From: Euborellia annulipes
Taxonomy: Eukaryota > Arthropoda > Insecta > Dermaptera > Anisolabididae
NCBI GenBank assembly: GCA_023213315.1
Contig: JAKCPI010007900.1
Span: 111,530-175,529, forward strand
Direction: 5' to 3'
DNA: 64,000 nt
The position numbers were made by a program, and so were the translations under genes. Positions 32,693 to 44,496 of the stretch are shown one piece after another (positions within the stretch are counted from its first letter, which is position 1; the number at the start of each line of letters is the position of its first letter). A model generated the notes under the pieces. That model was not told the origin of the DNA. It saw only the letters and a list, made by a program, of their open reading frames with translations, and searched no databases.

Positions 32693-32757
32693 TCATCAAC
32701 TCGAACTCAGGTCTCTCACTTTGCGGACATGCTGACCACACCATCACCATTCATTCT
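32693..32757 (-). repeat. tRNA-like SINE head
   Basis: On the minus strand GGTGATGGTGTGGTCAGCAT resembles an A box region, and CCTGAGTTCGAGTTGA a B box, at tRNA-like spacing. No closed acceptor stem. Confidence 0.5.
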
Positions 32758-33039
32758 AATAATAACCAACTAACAAATGATAAAATTTTAGAATTTAAGA
32801 CTCTCTCCCGAGATTTTTTTTTTTATAGCTATATAAATTTTAATTTATAATATCATATTTTTTATTATACGAATAAAAATAATTTATTTTATTCAGATAT
32901 GTATAATTAACATTTAAAAATATTAATCGTCGTTATAAAAGAGGCTTTCATTTATAATGTCACTCATGAAAAATATAAAAATGAATCTCTTTAATTTTTA
33001 TAATTTAATATTCATCAGAATTTCTCTAAGAATCTTCAA
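32758..33039. other. No gene seen
   Basis: AT-rich DNA. Confidence 0.5.
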
Positions 33040-33480
33040 ATCATTCCTATAGGGTGTAAATTTATTTCTAAACCTGCATTCCATTCGGTTTATCTTTGAT
33101 CGCATTTGTATCACGCATCGCAACATGTTTCTATAAAGAAGATAAAGTTTTAGTCGAACAATCATTAATTGTATCCGTGGCGGATGTTGATGGGTCATCG
33201 GAGATTAGAATAGGGAATCTCTTTCTCGCTCTTTGGGTGACACTGGGCGTCTCGGTTTTTATCTGGGCGTGACGTTTCGACTCCGACAGGCCAGGTTCAA
33301 TGGTGACAGGATGATGGTCCATCATAGGGGAGGTAAAAATCAGGTGGCAGTCAGACAACCCACGCAAGTAATCACACTTTTGTCTCGGAGGCCGAGAAAA
33401 TGCCGTATCACTTGAAGCACTTAGCGCAGACCCAATGAAGAACTTGTCTTGCAGTGATTGGAATCTCTCTCTCTCTTTTT
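33040..33480. other. GC-richer unique island
   Basis: About 400 bp of balanced composition with overlapping frames on both strands (78 codons minus, 60 codons plus). Neither has a domain or clear splice sites. It matches no repeat here, so it is a candidate conserved element or exon. Confidence 0.35.
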
Positions 33481-34040
33481 TAACCTGGCTTTTCAGCCAA
33501 GTTCTACCAATTATAAAACATCGATGGGCTTTCTACTGCCCTATGTTTAGATGATAAGCAATCTTATAGAAACAAGCAACGAGCACCGATTATCAGAGAA
33601 AGATGTCGTGCAAATACTTCCGTGAGAAAGATTCTACTCTACTTATATCTCTAGCTTACAGTAATCGATTATAAGGAAGAGGACATCTGGAAATTCGCAC
33701 GACTAATTAAACTAGAGGTCTGGTGGACTTATCTCAGGGATGGAGGGAGATAACAGTCTAAAAGCACGAGATATCTCGTGTTGAGAGGATAAGTGTAAAA
33801 ATCGTCTGGTTCTGAATAATAGATACCTCTAAGTAAAATGATAGTCGTATTCATTTAATAATTATAAAGAAAGAAGTGGTCAATTTCAGAAAATATAAAT
33901 TTTTTTAGAAAATTGATAATAACTTTTTTATCAGGAAGAATATTTTTTTCTGACATAGGCTGTGATCTGAACTTTTGTTTTATATACTAGTAGGGATGGT
34001 AAAAAAATATCGATATTTTACCCGTTTTTTTGCGGATATA
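33481..34040. other. No gene seen; unique DNA
   Basis: Moderate composition to 33800, then AT-rich. No features. Confidence 0.45.
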
Positions 34041-34235
34041 CGAGGGTGGTCTGAAAAGTTTCCGACCAAACCAAGATACAAGACATTTTTTTTATCAATT
34101 TTCTTTTTATTTTTCTACATAGCACTACACACTTCTCCCTTCTCATCAAGGAGACAATATAGAAAAATAAAAATATATTTGATAAAAAAATGTCTTGTAT
34201 CTTGGTTAGGTCGGAAACTTTTCAGATTAATCTCG
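34041..34235. mobile_element. mariner-type MITE, TA duplication
   Basis: Ends CGAGGGTGGTCTGAAAAGTT and, inverted, CGAGATTAATCTGAAAAGTT continue into about 57 bp of pairing (through AAGATACAAGACATTTTTTT). TA flanks both sides. CGAGGG...AAAAGTTTCC ends are typical of mariner transposons. 195 bp, no transposase. Confidence 0.8.
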
Positions 34236-34735
34236 TATATCTGAGTAGGCCTATAGTTATGTATACGAAATATCGAGCACTATATTTTTTTCTCTCTATT
34301 TCAATTTGGAATTAAAGCAAAACTTCTTATCAGCTATTAAAATAACAGTTACATTTATTTCCGATTTGTAGAGTACGTACTTCTCCAAGAGTATCCAGAT
34401 TCGGACATCCCAGAAGTCGAGAAGAACTTCATTCTAGGGTTGTCAAAGCTCAGTGACGGAGCCAGCTTATTCCCAGTGGGGCGAAAAGATAGTAAATTTA
34501 TTAAGGGGAGGAACATTTATATATATATATATATATTTTAAATTAAACATGATGATATCTCCTTGCTTTCATTCATGAAAACGAAAAAAATCGATATTTT
34601 TTCACAATATATCTAAAATCGGTCTTTGTGCTCATTTTGATTTAAAATTTAAGTAAAATATTTTTTTATATCCTACATTTAATCTGGAACAACCTGGCGA
34701 TGGTAGTTTTCTATTTACATTGGAGCCACTTTTAT
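34236..34735. other. No gene seen
   Basis: AT-rich with a TA repeat at 34520-34537. Confidence 0.5.
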
Positions 34736-34790
34736 TGAACGTTTCGAAAGACAAACCATTTCTTCTTCAGGTCTATTGAAGCGTTACTAA
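34736..34790 (-). other. Penelope-type hammerhead-like motif
   Basis: On the minus strand CTGAAGA, A, a GAAA/TTTC stem with a loop, then GAAACGTTC. Same layout as at 2525-2557 and in the foldback at 49552-49747. Remnant only. Confidence 0.4.
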
Positions 34791-34902
34791 ATAAAATTCC
34801 TTCCAGTCGTTAAATAAAAAAAAAAATTATTATTTTCAAATGATTTATACAATCTACTCATTTCGCTATATTAAAAAGTTTAAGAAGCACTGTACTAAAG
34901 CT

Positions 34903-35010
34903 AGGGCCTAATGAGTAGGTATATGACACCACGAGTTACCAGAGCTTAAGCTGACATTTCTTTGCCTTACTTTATGGCAGATTTCTCTCTGTATTGGGAT
35001 AAGACCAAGA
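34903..35010 (+). repeat. SINE P fragment
   Basis: Diverged match to 16056-16239: GACACCACGAGTTACCAGAG, AAGCTGACATTTCTTTGCC and TTGGGATAAGACC. Confidence 0.5.
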
Positions 35011-35149
35011 CGGAATAATTTATTTATTATTTAACATCATTACAAAAATTTATTTAATAAAATTAATTGTCTGAGTTTGACGAAGTTATTTTTTTCACCA
35101 AGTTGAATATGAAAATAGCCAGCGTGCTAAATTTCGTTCTTGAGAATGC

Positions 35150-35780
35150 GTAGAGGCGGCCTATTGTTTATTTTGATCAGAGGATCGTGCATCAAACTGC
35201 CGGGTCCAGTTAATTTGTTTCCGTCGTGGAATCCCAGATAACATAAATCGTTGCAGAAATGACATTGGGAGGAGGCAGTTATATCATAATGAATTATATT
35301 TAAAGCTTTCTTAAAAGTATTCTAATTTTTATTTACGCAAGCAACTGCTAATTTTATTCTTGTCAACAAAAGTAAGCAAATGAGATACCTCACTGATTAC
35401 GTAATAGCCGGAATGTGAATTGAGCAGAAACCGAGATCTGGTCCTGAGGATGGATACGGGTCGAATGAAACACGCAAACGGCTGTGACAAGACACGCAAA
35501 ACCGGGTATTTTCGACCCAACCCTGTCCCCCTTCCCCCCTTTCCTACATGAGACACGCACGCGTGTCCCACTGCCAAAGCGCGTGTGTTTATGAACGGCT
35601 GGTTCATTCAAGCCTAAATGCCTACAAGGACAACACCCCGGTGAGCCCGTTATCCCGTAATGAGGGTTTCACATTATTACTTAATTACAAACGTGAGAGA
35701 GAGAGAAAAAAAATGCCTGATCGCATTAGCTGGCTGATTCAGCAGATGAGGAAACATTCCGGGAGTTAGTTAGGGAGAGG
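35150..35780. other. GC-richer unique island, possible regulatory or exonic DNA
   Basis: About 600 bp, with the highest composition at 35400-35660. A donor-like CCG|GTGAGC occurs at 35641. Frames of about 73-92 codons overlap on both strands without domains. A short GA-rich run lies at 35694-35710. No match to the repeat families. Confidence 0.35.
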
Positions 35781-36764
35781 GAGAGGTAAATAAGCGCCGG
35801 CGCATAAACAAGAAATTTATAAAATTTCTTTTTGCTACTTGAAATTACAATTGAAAAAATGAATTTAATAAAACAACAATGATTAAAAAATCAAAATTAT
35901 AATTTTTAAATCAAAATGATTTATTTAGTTTATAATATCAATTTGAACTGATCAGTATTATTAACAAACAAGCCTTTTATTATTAATTACATTTCTCAAT
36001 CCCATACTAAAATAGTTTTACATAATTTAGGATAAATAGCGAAAAGTTCAGAGGACTGCAAATATGCCCATTATCATCTCTCAAATAGCTTTATCTTAAA
36101 CGATATATTGACTCTTTGCAGTCATTTGGTCGTTGTCAACTATTTAGACGGTTTACGATAGATTAAACAAAAATTAATAATTATCACAATTCAATTTTTT
36201 TGATAAAATATAATATTTTAAAAAACTTTAGGTCAATCGTATAAATTGCGAAAAATATTAGGATTAATTTGAATTACACCAGATGGCTGTTTGATAGAAA
36301 ATTAATCTCAAACATGACTTGGAGATATTCTAAAGAGGAGCCGAAACAATGCATTGATCCTATTAGGTAAATTAATGCATCGTTTGTAGTAGAAATCCCA
36401 CCATTTTCTGCAACAAACTCTCTATTGACTGCAAAAGGCCTTCAGCTGTCAGGAGGCTGCGGTGACGGATGTCCTACAGACAACTGTCCATCTTAGGGTA
36501 CAAGGCACCGATGACTGACATTCTGGACCAAGGAGAAAACTAACAAGTTCCAGGACCAAGGATTAAACTAACAAGTTCAACTGTATAAACAGAACCAGGC
36601 TGAGAAAAAAAAACGTTGAGATGGATGCTCAGTTCGTCTTTTGACTTTTTCTCATTGGGAAAAGAACAAAAATTTTGAAAACATAATGATTAATCATTTG
36701 AACGAGATGTATAGTTTTTATAATTATAAAAAAAAATGAATGAAGTTCTTATTTAATATAGTAA
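35781..36764. other. No gene seen; small tandem duplication
   Basis: AT-rich to 36260, then a balanced unique patch. GGACCAAGGA...CTAACAAGTTC occurs twice in tandem at 36523-36578 (unit about 28 bp). Confidence 0.5.
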
Positions 36765-36885
36765 GGGCCGGTTGCTTCACTTAAAATTAACTAGCAAACT
36801 TATTCGATAGATAGCAAATCATCGATATAGTAAAAAAGAACACTCTTGTGTTTATTAGAGCTTTTGTAGTTTGAATTATTATTAT

Positions 36886-37218
36886 TATGGGAGTTTTTAA
36901 TTATAGGCCAAAATTTGTTATTAATTATTTATTAAAAATATTAATATTGTACAGTGGGCGCCACAAGTGCCTACTCTGCTCGAGAATGGAGACTTGAGCT
37001 TAATCAATCAAACCAATATTTTTAAAATAAATAAATCATATTTTTTTTTTAAATAACTTAAGGGTAAAAGCTACTTTTAAGATAACATTCCATAAAGCTA
37101 AGCATTTTGGTTGCCTAAGCTCAAAGCCTCACTTAGGCACTTGTGGAGCCCACGTTTCGATCGCTTATTCTGCAGTCGAAACGTTGTACAGTATTTATAA
37201 TTAAAAACTCCCATAATA
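36886..37218. repeat. Family K foldback, nested in G
   Basis: The arms ATGGGAGTTTTTAATTATA and the inverse TATAATTAAAAACTCCCAT bound a segment with GTCGAAACGTTGTAC near the right arm. It is split by a family C insertion at 36952. Confidence 0.6.
36952..37153. mobile_element. Family C MITE, nested in K
   Basis: Left end CAGTGGGCGCCACAAGTGCC, right end AGGCACTTGTGGAGCCCAC; the interior shares AAGCTACTTTTAAGA and CTAAGCATTTTGGTTGCC with 8822-9220. Confidence 0.65.
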
Positions 37219-37277
37219 CTTTTAACCTTCGAGTTTAGAAAAATGAAGTTAGCAACTTAATAAAGACATAATTTATA

Positions 37278-37450
37278 AAGTCTGCCCGCCGTGAAAGCGT
37301 GGACGTCCTGGTTCGACTCCAGGGGGCGCAATTTTTGCCCAATCAAACACGAACTTATCTCGCAAATTTGTTATCTTAAACGATATATTGACTGACTTAT
37401 TTACAGTCTATTTGAGCGTTGCTTGAAAAAAAAATCAAACAAAGCTCTAC
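37278..37450 (+). repeat. SINE H, nested in G
   Basis: GTGAAAGCGTGGACGTCCTG, a perfect B box GGTTCGACTCC, GGGGGCGCAATTTTTGCCC, then a body with AACGATATATTGACTGAC and TTTGAGCGTTG. 5'-truncated tRNA-derived SINE. Confidence 0.65.
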
Positions 37451-37708
37451 CTAGTTAATAATTTATAAAAATTATTAAAAATTAAAATTACTGTAATTAA
37501 AATAAATATTAAAAATTAAAATAATTAATTTTAAAAAATAAACAAGTCTTGTGTTTCTAATTTCACCCCTTAGTTAAGCCTTAACTAAGATCTGGTTTCT
37601 TATTTAATCATATGATTAGCTTAACTAGATGTGAAGACTCGAAAATCATAGACAACTAGCTTATCCGAGGGATAGCTAGTTAATTATAAGTTAAACAACC
37701 GGTCCTAA

Positions 37709-38076
37709 ATATAATAGATCTAGTGAACGATTACTGTGCGGATCTTGTCAATGGAACATTAGTATTGATGAATTACAATATCCGTTAACGATTGCTCGAG
37801 GCATTAACCCTCATATATAGCTCTCGAAACAGGCGGATTAAGTATATAGGGTAGAAAATAATCTTTTATTTGGACCCCTTGAAGATAGATAATTCATAAA
37901 TCTTTTATGAAGGAAAAGAATAGCTAAAAAAAATTCCACCCCCATTTCATTATTATAAAATCTGATTGATGATAAATAAAATATTGAATCAATTAAATGG
38001 AAGATAACTATAAATGATGAGGTTGTTGTCGTCACTATTTTAGGATCTCTTATTTCCTCTACTGGTCTGGACAAGT

Positions 38077-38108
<32 letters not shown>

Positions 38109-39397
38109 GGTTAGTCATGATGTAGATGGGCTATTAGGGAAGAGAAAGCTGGACGAGTAACACAGGCAAGCATCATGATGCATCATCCATGTTCTATGTA
38201 CTATTAACCGAAAAGAAAATATGTCTTCTTTTTCACAATGCAGTGAATTAACTGAATGCAACATTTTAGATTTATCTTCAAGCCATCAGTTGATCAGCCT
38301 ACACGCAAATATATACAACGTGTAAAAGACCGTGGACGAGTACAACACCTACTTTGCAAAAGAGAGAGAGAGAGCAAGAGACGTACAACAAATTGAACCA
38401 AACATCATAAACATAATTTGGTAGTTTCTCATTATTACTTTTATGGGAGAGACTGTAATTCCGAAGAAATTACCAACAGTCCTGATTAGAAAAGTTAACA
38501 AGAGATAGAAACCAAATCTCTAGCGGACATGTATTCCATTAAAATATAGTAATTTGATTAACCAAATATGGTTTTTTTTTTATTTATTTTATTGATTAAT
38601 CCTTATAAGGAGTTTGTAATTAGATTCAATTTGATAAAGAGAAAGTCAACATAAATGTTGTAATAAGCCCTAAGGGTTGAGTGAATTATTAAAATCAACC
38701 CAAGAGCCTTTTTATTATTATTTGGCCAGTTTAGTTAAGATGCAACCGGTTAATCCCTAGGGAGCCTAATTCAATTGCAATGTCATTATTTAGGGTGAGG
38801 TGTAAGATGTGGCAACATTGCAAGGAGCCTCCCTAAGTTTTTTTTGTCGGGTGTCAGTCAGGGTGTTCCCTGCTACATACAAAACCCTCGATTGACACCG
38901 TAGGATTCTTTTTTAACAAGAACCAAAATGGCTTCTCGTTTTATAGCAAAATTAGGAAAAACATGATCGAAGTATATAAAACTTTTATAACATGGCGTAG
39001 AAACCAATAAGTGTAATAAAAACAAAGAATCCCTCGGCTTATGCAGAACGTAGGTATTTTCAAAGGGAGTAGAGGTGTCGTTTCCCACACAATATTTTAT
39101 ATTCCCTTGCTATATAATAAATGAGTTCTCGAAGCTTTAAATCCATTTTAGTGAAACATAAAATATAAGAAAATGAGAGGGAGGAGGGAAGTGGCTTTGG
39201 GAGCTATAGGCCATACTTAATAATATTAAAATTATAGGCTTATTTTAATTTTTTTAAACCTTTATTAGCAGAGATACTTTATAAGAACTGGATTTGTTTA
39301 AAAAAAAAAGCAAAGGTGTGGGGATTGTGGGACCCCCGGCAGGAACGAAGTTCCTCACGCCTTTTCTTCTACTCAGAATATAATTTAATAAAAAATC
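37709..39397. other. No gene seen; poly-T and unique DNA
   Basis: A T run of about 28 at 38078-38105, and a GA run at 38363-38374. The minus frames at 37838-38074 and 38873-39088 have no domains or splice context. Confidence 0.5.
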
Positions 39398-39845
39398 TAA
39401 TGTCACTGGTCGCACAGCACACAACTTTCTCTTACCTTTGTTAAGAGAAAGTTGACATTTTAAAGACCATTTAAAAACTAACCTAATTGATTTATGAATT
39501 TTAATTAAAATTGTTGGAGCGAATTTTGAGAAATTCGAAAAAAAAAACTGAAAAAGTACATCAGTAAAGTACTAGTACTCTGACTGAATTTGTTCAAAAG
39601 CTTTGTGTTACGTACCAGGACTTAAATCTCAAATTTCAGCCTCCTAGCTCTTTTCGTTCTTGAGATATTTTGTTCACTGACAGACACACACATAGACAGA
39701 CCATTTTGCGAAAACCACTTTTTTGGATTCAGGGGACCTCAAAACGTGTATATCCATCAAAATCTCTAATCGAATTTTTGACATGAAACTTTCTCTCTAT
39801 ATACTGTATAATAGCATATAGGCTTTAGGTAAGAGAAAGTAAAAA
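39398..39845 (-). repeat. Family A copy, internally deleted
   Basis: The HP half (GTCACTGGTCGCACAGCACA) collapses onto the short hairpin TCTTACCTTTGTTAAGAGAA and then continues at the GATTTATGAATTTTAATTAA block, the CATCAGTAAAGTACTAGTAC core, the ACAGACACACACAT block and the terminal AGGTAAGAGAAAGTAAAAA. Confidence 0.8.
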
Positions 39846-39900
39846 GAAAAAAATTATTATTTTTTTTAAACAAATAATTCTTTTCTTTTTTTAAATAATA

Positions 39901-39962
39901 TTAGTAGCAAAGCCCGCCTTAGGCGAGCTTTTCGTCTAGCCAGGGGGCTGCGCCCCCTGGTA
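39901..39962 (-). mobile_element. Helitron 3' end
   Basis: On the minus strand a GC hairpin AAGCTCGCC/GGCGGGCTT is followed 6 bases later by CTAA|T, the CTRR|T Helitron terminus. A second hairpin CCAGGGGGC/GCCCCCTGG lies upstream. The element body would extend to higher coordinates; its 5' end was not found. Confidence 0.55.
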
Positions 39963-42900
39963 CTCTTTGCTGGTCTTCGGCTAGCAATTTCCTGCCTTTG
40001 GTAGATAGAAAGAGATATAGAGAAAGAGAAGGTGGGCGTGGCCTCGCCAAGGCTTCGGCTAACCTCGTCTTCCTCCGCCTTCGCACGGGGGCTGGAACGT
40101 ATTTTTTTTGTTAGCAATGCATTTTTGTTAGGAACGCATTTTTGTTACGTTACATTTTCTCCCAATTCACCCTGCGTAATCACCGTTAAAGATTTCGTTC
40201 CAAAAAAATTGCCTCCCTCCGTTAAATATTTGTATCGTTATTCATTTTATTCTTGTATTATTATAAACTATCACCAATTACGTATTAATTACTAATTGTT
40301 GTTAAACAAAATTTCGCGTTGTCATTTGGTGTATGTGTAAGTGAACCATTCCCTCCCCTTCATCGATACAATTTGGCATTTTGAAATCAACCTTCATTAT
40401 AATTTCAAATAAATAATTGAATAATATATTTATATAAATATAATTGTTTAAATTTTTATTTAGAATGAATTTTTAAATGAATTGTTTTTTTTTTTATAAT
40501 TACCTCTCAAATTTTCAAACGAAATGTCCTGTCTCCATTCCTACTTCAGTTGCTTTGACATAAAATAAATAAACTTTTAAATAAAATTCACACAAAATTG
40601 ATTGGACATATAAAGAAACAATTATTTATATTATTTTTAGAAATATGGATAATTTAATCCTTTTTTTTAAATAGTGTGAATTTTTAAATAATTTAAAAAA
40701 TTTTCCTAACCTGTCAAAATGCATAAACAAATATTTAAAAAAAAAATTTTTAAATATAAAAATTAAATCTAAATAATATTTATAAAAATAAAATTATTTA
40801 AATTTTTAATTAGAATGAATTTTTAAATATTTTTTTATTTTTTTTATTTTCCAAATTTTCCAACGAAGTTTACTGTCTCCATTCTATTCGATTCTATTTT
40901 AGTTGCTTTGACAAGATGAAATGAAATTAGTGTAAAAAATCGTTATCTTTCCAATTTACTTATTTTTAACGTTTAATATTACATTTTAAAAGAATTATAT
41001 TGATTATTTATTAATAATTGTGTTTATATTTTCAATCTATAGCATTAAAGATTGTTTTTATTATTAATACATTACTATATTCTGTCAGTTGGAATTTTTC
41101 CCTCCGTGTCAACTCATTTTCTATTCTCATTGACATTATAATTCGAAAATCAATTTATTATCTATTCATTTAATGAGTTTTTTTTTATTTTGTGCATATT
41201 ATTTGTGAAATTTATGATAAACGTCAAATATTGAATGCTGGCTGCCACTCTGTACTGAAAGGACTTCCACAATCAAAGGTTAGGATAATTTTTTATTTAT
41301 TTTAATTATAATGCCTGATCCGATTTAATTCATGTTCATCCCTATCCGGAATTATCTATATAAAATAAAATTTTCTGTTATGTTCGAGTTATTTTTAATT
41401 TAACCAAAACATCCAGTTCAATCATATAAGAGTAGCTATGTTAGATACAATTTCTGAAAATGTGATCCTTTCCTCTGATTAAAGTCTATATTCAGGGCCT
41501 CCAAGAGCTTTACATAGTCCTCTCTGATTGCGGCCTTAACTATATTTGATATTTATTTATATAAATGTAATAATATATAATCTATCATATATATATACAA
41601 CACCATCACTCACAACCAACCTCTCCCTAGATCTCAAAGGCAAATCCAAACCTGGGCAAGGTTGCTACCCTAAAACAAATCACCATCTTATATATTATAT
41701 ATATATATATATATTATATTATTCCCATGCCAACTGAACTTATTGTCCAAATTTCCAACTCTGATTCAGTTGATATTTTATACTCCTTGAACTTCCATGA
41801 TTTTTTTTTTCCAATTTTTTCTCTAGCCATGAGATAGGAAATTTTACTTATTTTTTTTTTAATAATCATAACTCCTCAGATTTGTAAGTTTTTTTTTAAG
41901 TTCTGTGTTTATTAATGAATTTTCCAAAGATTTTATTTTATGCAAAAATTTATTCATAAATAATTTGATTAATTTTTTGGCTAATCATTACTATAAGATG
42001 CCAAGCCACCCAGAATCTTTTTTTTAAACAACTTGCAGGGGTCCCGACCTAATTGTTTCGGTCCTTCGGTATGCAGTTCGGTTTCCTTCGATTAAAAAAA
42101 ATTAAAAACAACTAGGAAATGTAGAGCTAATGTCAAAAGAGTGAACTAGTGAAGTGTAAGCCAACGCCCGAGCTTGGCTTATAGTAAAAATTAACAGATT
42201 TTTTTAAAAATATTTTAAAACATATAAATAATTTTCTTTTTCATCTTGCCAAATTGTATCCATGATGATCGTTGATGAAGGCAGGGAAGGGTTCACATAC
42301 ACCAAATGACAACTCGAAATTTTTTTTAACAGCAAATAGAACAACCATATATATATAATATCCAAAGCGATTCAACCTGAGACAATTTATCTCTATATCT
42401 TTATATATATTGCCAAAAAGAGATAGACATAACTCCGAATATTTTAAGACTTACAACCATTTTATTTACTTTTTCTGGATAGGAAATAAGTGCCATTTCA
42501 AGGCTTTTTTTCCAAAATAAGGTCAAAGAGAAATTAATTATTAAAATTTGTTTTTATATAATTGAGTTGAGAAATGTTAAGTCTATTTATATGCTTCTGG
42601 ATTCCTATTTTTTAATTTTTATTGCCAAAAACCCTGAATTACTGATTTAAGAACATCATAATTAATAGTGTTCAACGGAAATTTTAATAAAATAAATCAA
42701 AATAAAAAACAATGTTTATTGTAAATATAGTAATTTTCTTTTTCAAACTGACTGAACAATTTCATGTCACACATAAAACTTTTTTAAACCAACAAAGTAT
42801 TAAAAATATTGAACTAATAATAATATTCTAAAGGTTGTTGACACTTATCTAAGCTTGTTTAAAAATAAAATGTCATTTATAATATATACAGTTATATATA

Positions 42901-43058
42901 TATATATATATATATATATAATGACATTTTAGACAGGATTCAGTTTTTCCATATTAAGGAATAAAGAAAGACATGAAATAATTATTTTATTATAGAAACT
43001 TTTAACTTTATTATAATAATTAATTTAAACTAATTTGAATTGTTTTTGTCTGTTTTAG
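39963..43058. other. No gene seen; long AT-rich stretch
   Basis: A GC-richer part to about 40100 probably belongs to the Helitron. Beyond it are AT-rich DNA, TA microsatellites at 41695-41714 and 42896-42920 (the latter between AAAATGTCATTTATA and its inverse, forming a hairpin at 42869-42935), and a donor-like AAAG|GTTAGG at 41280 without an acceptor. Confidence 0.5.
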
Positions 43059-43105
43059 GACTGAGGAAGGCGGAAAGGAGCTACAATGGCAAAATGTCAG
43101 AATAT
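43059..43105 (+). CDS. Candidate internal coding exon (47 nt)
   Basis: Acceptor TTGTTTTTGTCTGTTTTAG and donor TAT|GTGAGTAG. Two frames are open. One (entry phase 1, exit phase 0) gives LRKAERSYNGKMSEY and connects in phase to the exon candidate at 58641. The other (entry 2, exit 1) gives TEEGGKELQWQNVRI. GC-richer than its flanks. Product unknown. Confidence 0.4.
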
Positions 43106-43150
43106 GTGAGTAGGGCTACATATAATTTTTAATTAATTTTATTAATTTTT

Positions 43151-43666
43151 TAGAATGATTCACAGGAAGAGAGGATGTCAGCCAAAAGGACAGCCAATAT
43201 CAAATAAAAATCTCAATTCAGAAGGCGTTTCGGTTTTAATTAAATAAATCCATCATCAATCATCAGTTCTTAAGAGATTATTGTCAATCTCAAGGTGTAG
43301 AGTGAGGGTCAATATTAAGTCCCACCCATGAGCTTTCTACTTGTGATTATTTCATTGTTTTTATAAAAGAAAATGAAAATCTTTATTAGAAATTTTCTAG
43401 GATTGAACCATGAAAGTTTCCATTAAAAAATATAAAAGATTTTTTTAAAAACAATGAAATAATCACAAGTAGAAAACGCATGGGTGGGACTTGATATTGT
43501 CCCTCACTGTACACGCATCTCAATGGTGTACATCTTGAGATTGCCAATAATCTTAAGAACTGATGATAGATTTATTTAATTAAAACCGAAAGGTCTTCTG
43601 ATTTGAGATTTTTATTCGATAGAGGCTCTTCTTCTGACATCCTCTCTTTCTGTGAATCATTCTAAT
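43151..43666. repeat. Inverted repeat with ribozyme-like motifs, split by family B
   Basis: The arms 43151-43297 and 43521-43666 pair over about 145 bp (GAATGATTCACAG, AGAGGATGTCAG, AAATAAAAATCTCAA and TTTTAATTAAATAAATC shared). Each arm carries CTGATGAT...CCGAAA in outward orientation, a hammerhead-like core as in Penelope elements. A family B MITE sits near the axis. Confidence 0.65.
43300..43509. mobile_element. Family B foldback MITE, TA duplication
   Basis: TA at 43298-43299 and 43510-43511. Left end GAGTGAGGGTCAATATTAAG (first C changed), right end inverse. Arms about 90 bp. Confidence 0.85.
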
Positions 43667-43774
43667 CGTTGAACAGCCACTTCTCTTATCAACATCTTAT
43701 TAATTTTTTACTGGTGATGGGCTAGAGACTCCCTTGCTATTTTTCTAAAAAAATTTATTTTATGATTGTATTGA

Positions 43775-43915
43775 GTGTTTGTTTGTCCTGGATACGTTTA
43801 TAAACTACTGTACGGATTTTCATGTTTTTTTTTTTTTTTTAATTGGTAGAGAATTTTCCGGTGGTGGTTTTAGGCCATCATTCAGATTAGGGGGAATAGA
43901 ACCTCCCTTTTATAA
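43775..43915 (+). repeat. Helitron 5'-region fragment
   Basis: GTTTGTTTGTCCTGG, CTACTGTACGGATTTTCATG, AGAGAATTTTCCGG and GGTTTTAGGCCATCATTC parallel the Helitron at 25561-25690. Both termini are missing. Confidence 0.6.
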
Positions 43916-44066
43916 AAATGAAAATAGGGGTGAAAAGGTTGGCAAATATACTTGTATAAAGTGAGAAAAGATGAATGTTGACATTTTTGTTAAAGTTGTT
44001 GGCAATTTTTAAAAAAAATTTCAAGTTTTTTATTTTGATTTTTTTTCTCTTTCCGAAGGCAGAGTG

Positions 44067-44418
44067 CAAGGGTGGGGGAGTAATCTGGTGTGACTGGTCG
44101 CACAGCACACAACTTTCTCTTACTTTCGGTATCGAAATAGATTTAAACACACACCCAGACAGGCCATTTTGCGGGACCAACTTTTTTTAATCAGGGACCC
44201 TCAAAACGAGTATTTCCATCAACATCCTCCATATCGAATTTTTGATACGATCGTATTATAGCTAAGAGAAAGTAAAAATATATATACAAATCAAATTTTT
44301 AAGTATTAATTTTTAAAATTTTATATTAAAAATAAAATTTAATTTCCAAGAAAAATATTTTTTTCAAATCTAGGGGAGGGGTATTATCCCCTTTACCCCC
44401 TCTTTGTATCCGCCCTTG
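44067..44418. mobile_element. Family I MITE carrying a family A piece
   Basis: The left end CAAGGGTGG... and right end (inverse) CAAGGGCGGATACAAAGAGG match other I copies. It shares the AAATTTTTAAGTATTAATTT core. Positions about 44092-44275 are an internally deleted A copy (HP half, AGACAGGCCATTTTGCGGG, AAGAGAAAGTAAAAA). Confidence 0.65.
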
Positions 44419-44496
44419 CGCACGCTTTGGTTTCTGAAGGATTTCTAGAGGGTAGTCAGCCCAAATGACTTTTGATTTTGTGAGTCTTATTATTAC

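Larger units (their letters stand above)
36765..37705 (-). mobile_element. Family G MITE with three nested insertions, TAA duplication
   Basis: Ends GGGCCGGTTGCTTCACTTAA and (inverted right) GGACCGGTTGTTTAACTTAT, flanked by TAA on both sides (36762-36764, 37706-37708). Normal length is about 420 bp; the excess is a family K foldback carrying a family C MITE, and a SINE H fragment. Confidence 0.75.

Noticed and set aside
33131..33415. Frames on both strands in a GC-richer island as a gene
   Set aside because: Neither has splice sites or a recognisable domain; reported only as a unique island.
41241..41281. Possible exon ending AAAG|GTTAGG
   Set aside because: The donor is non-consensus and no acceptor with a pyrimidine tract precedes it.
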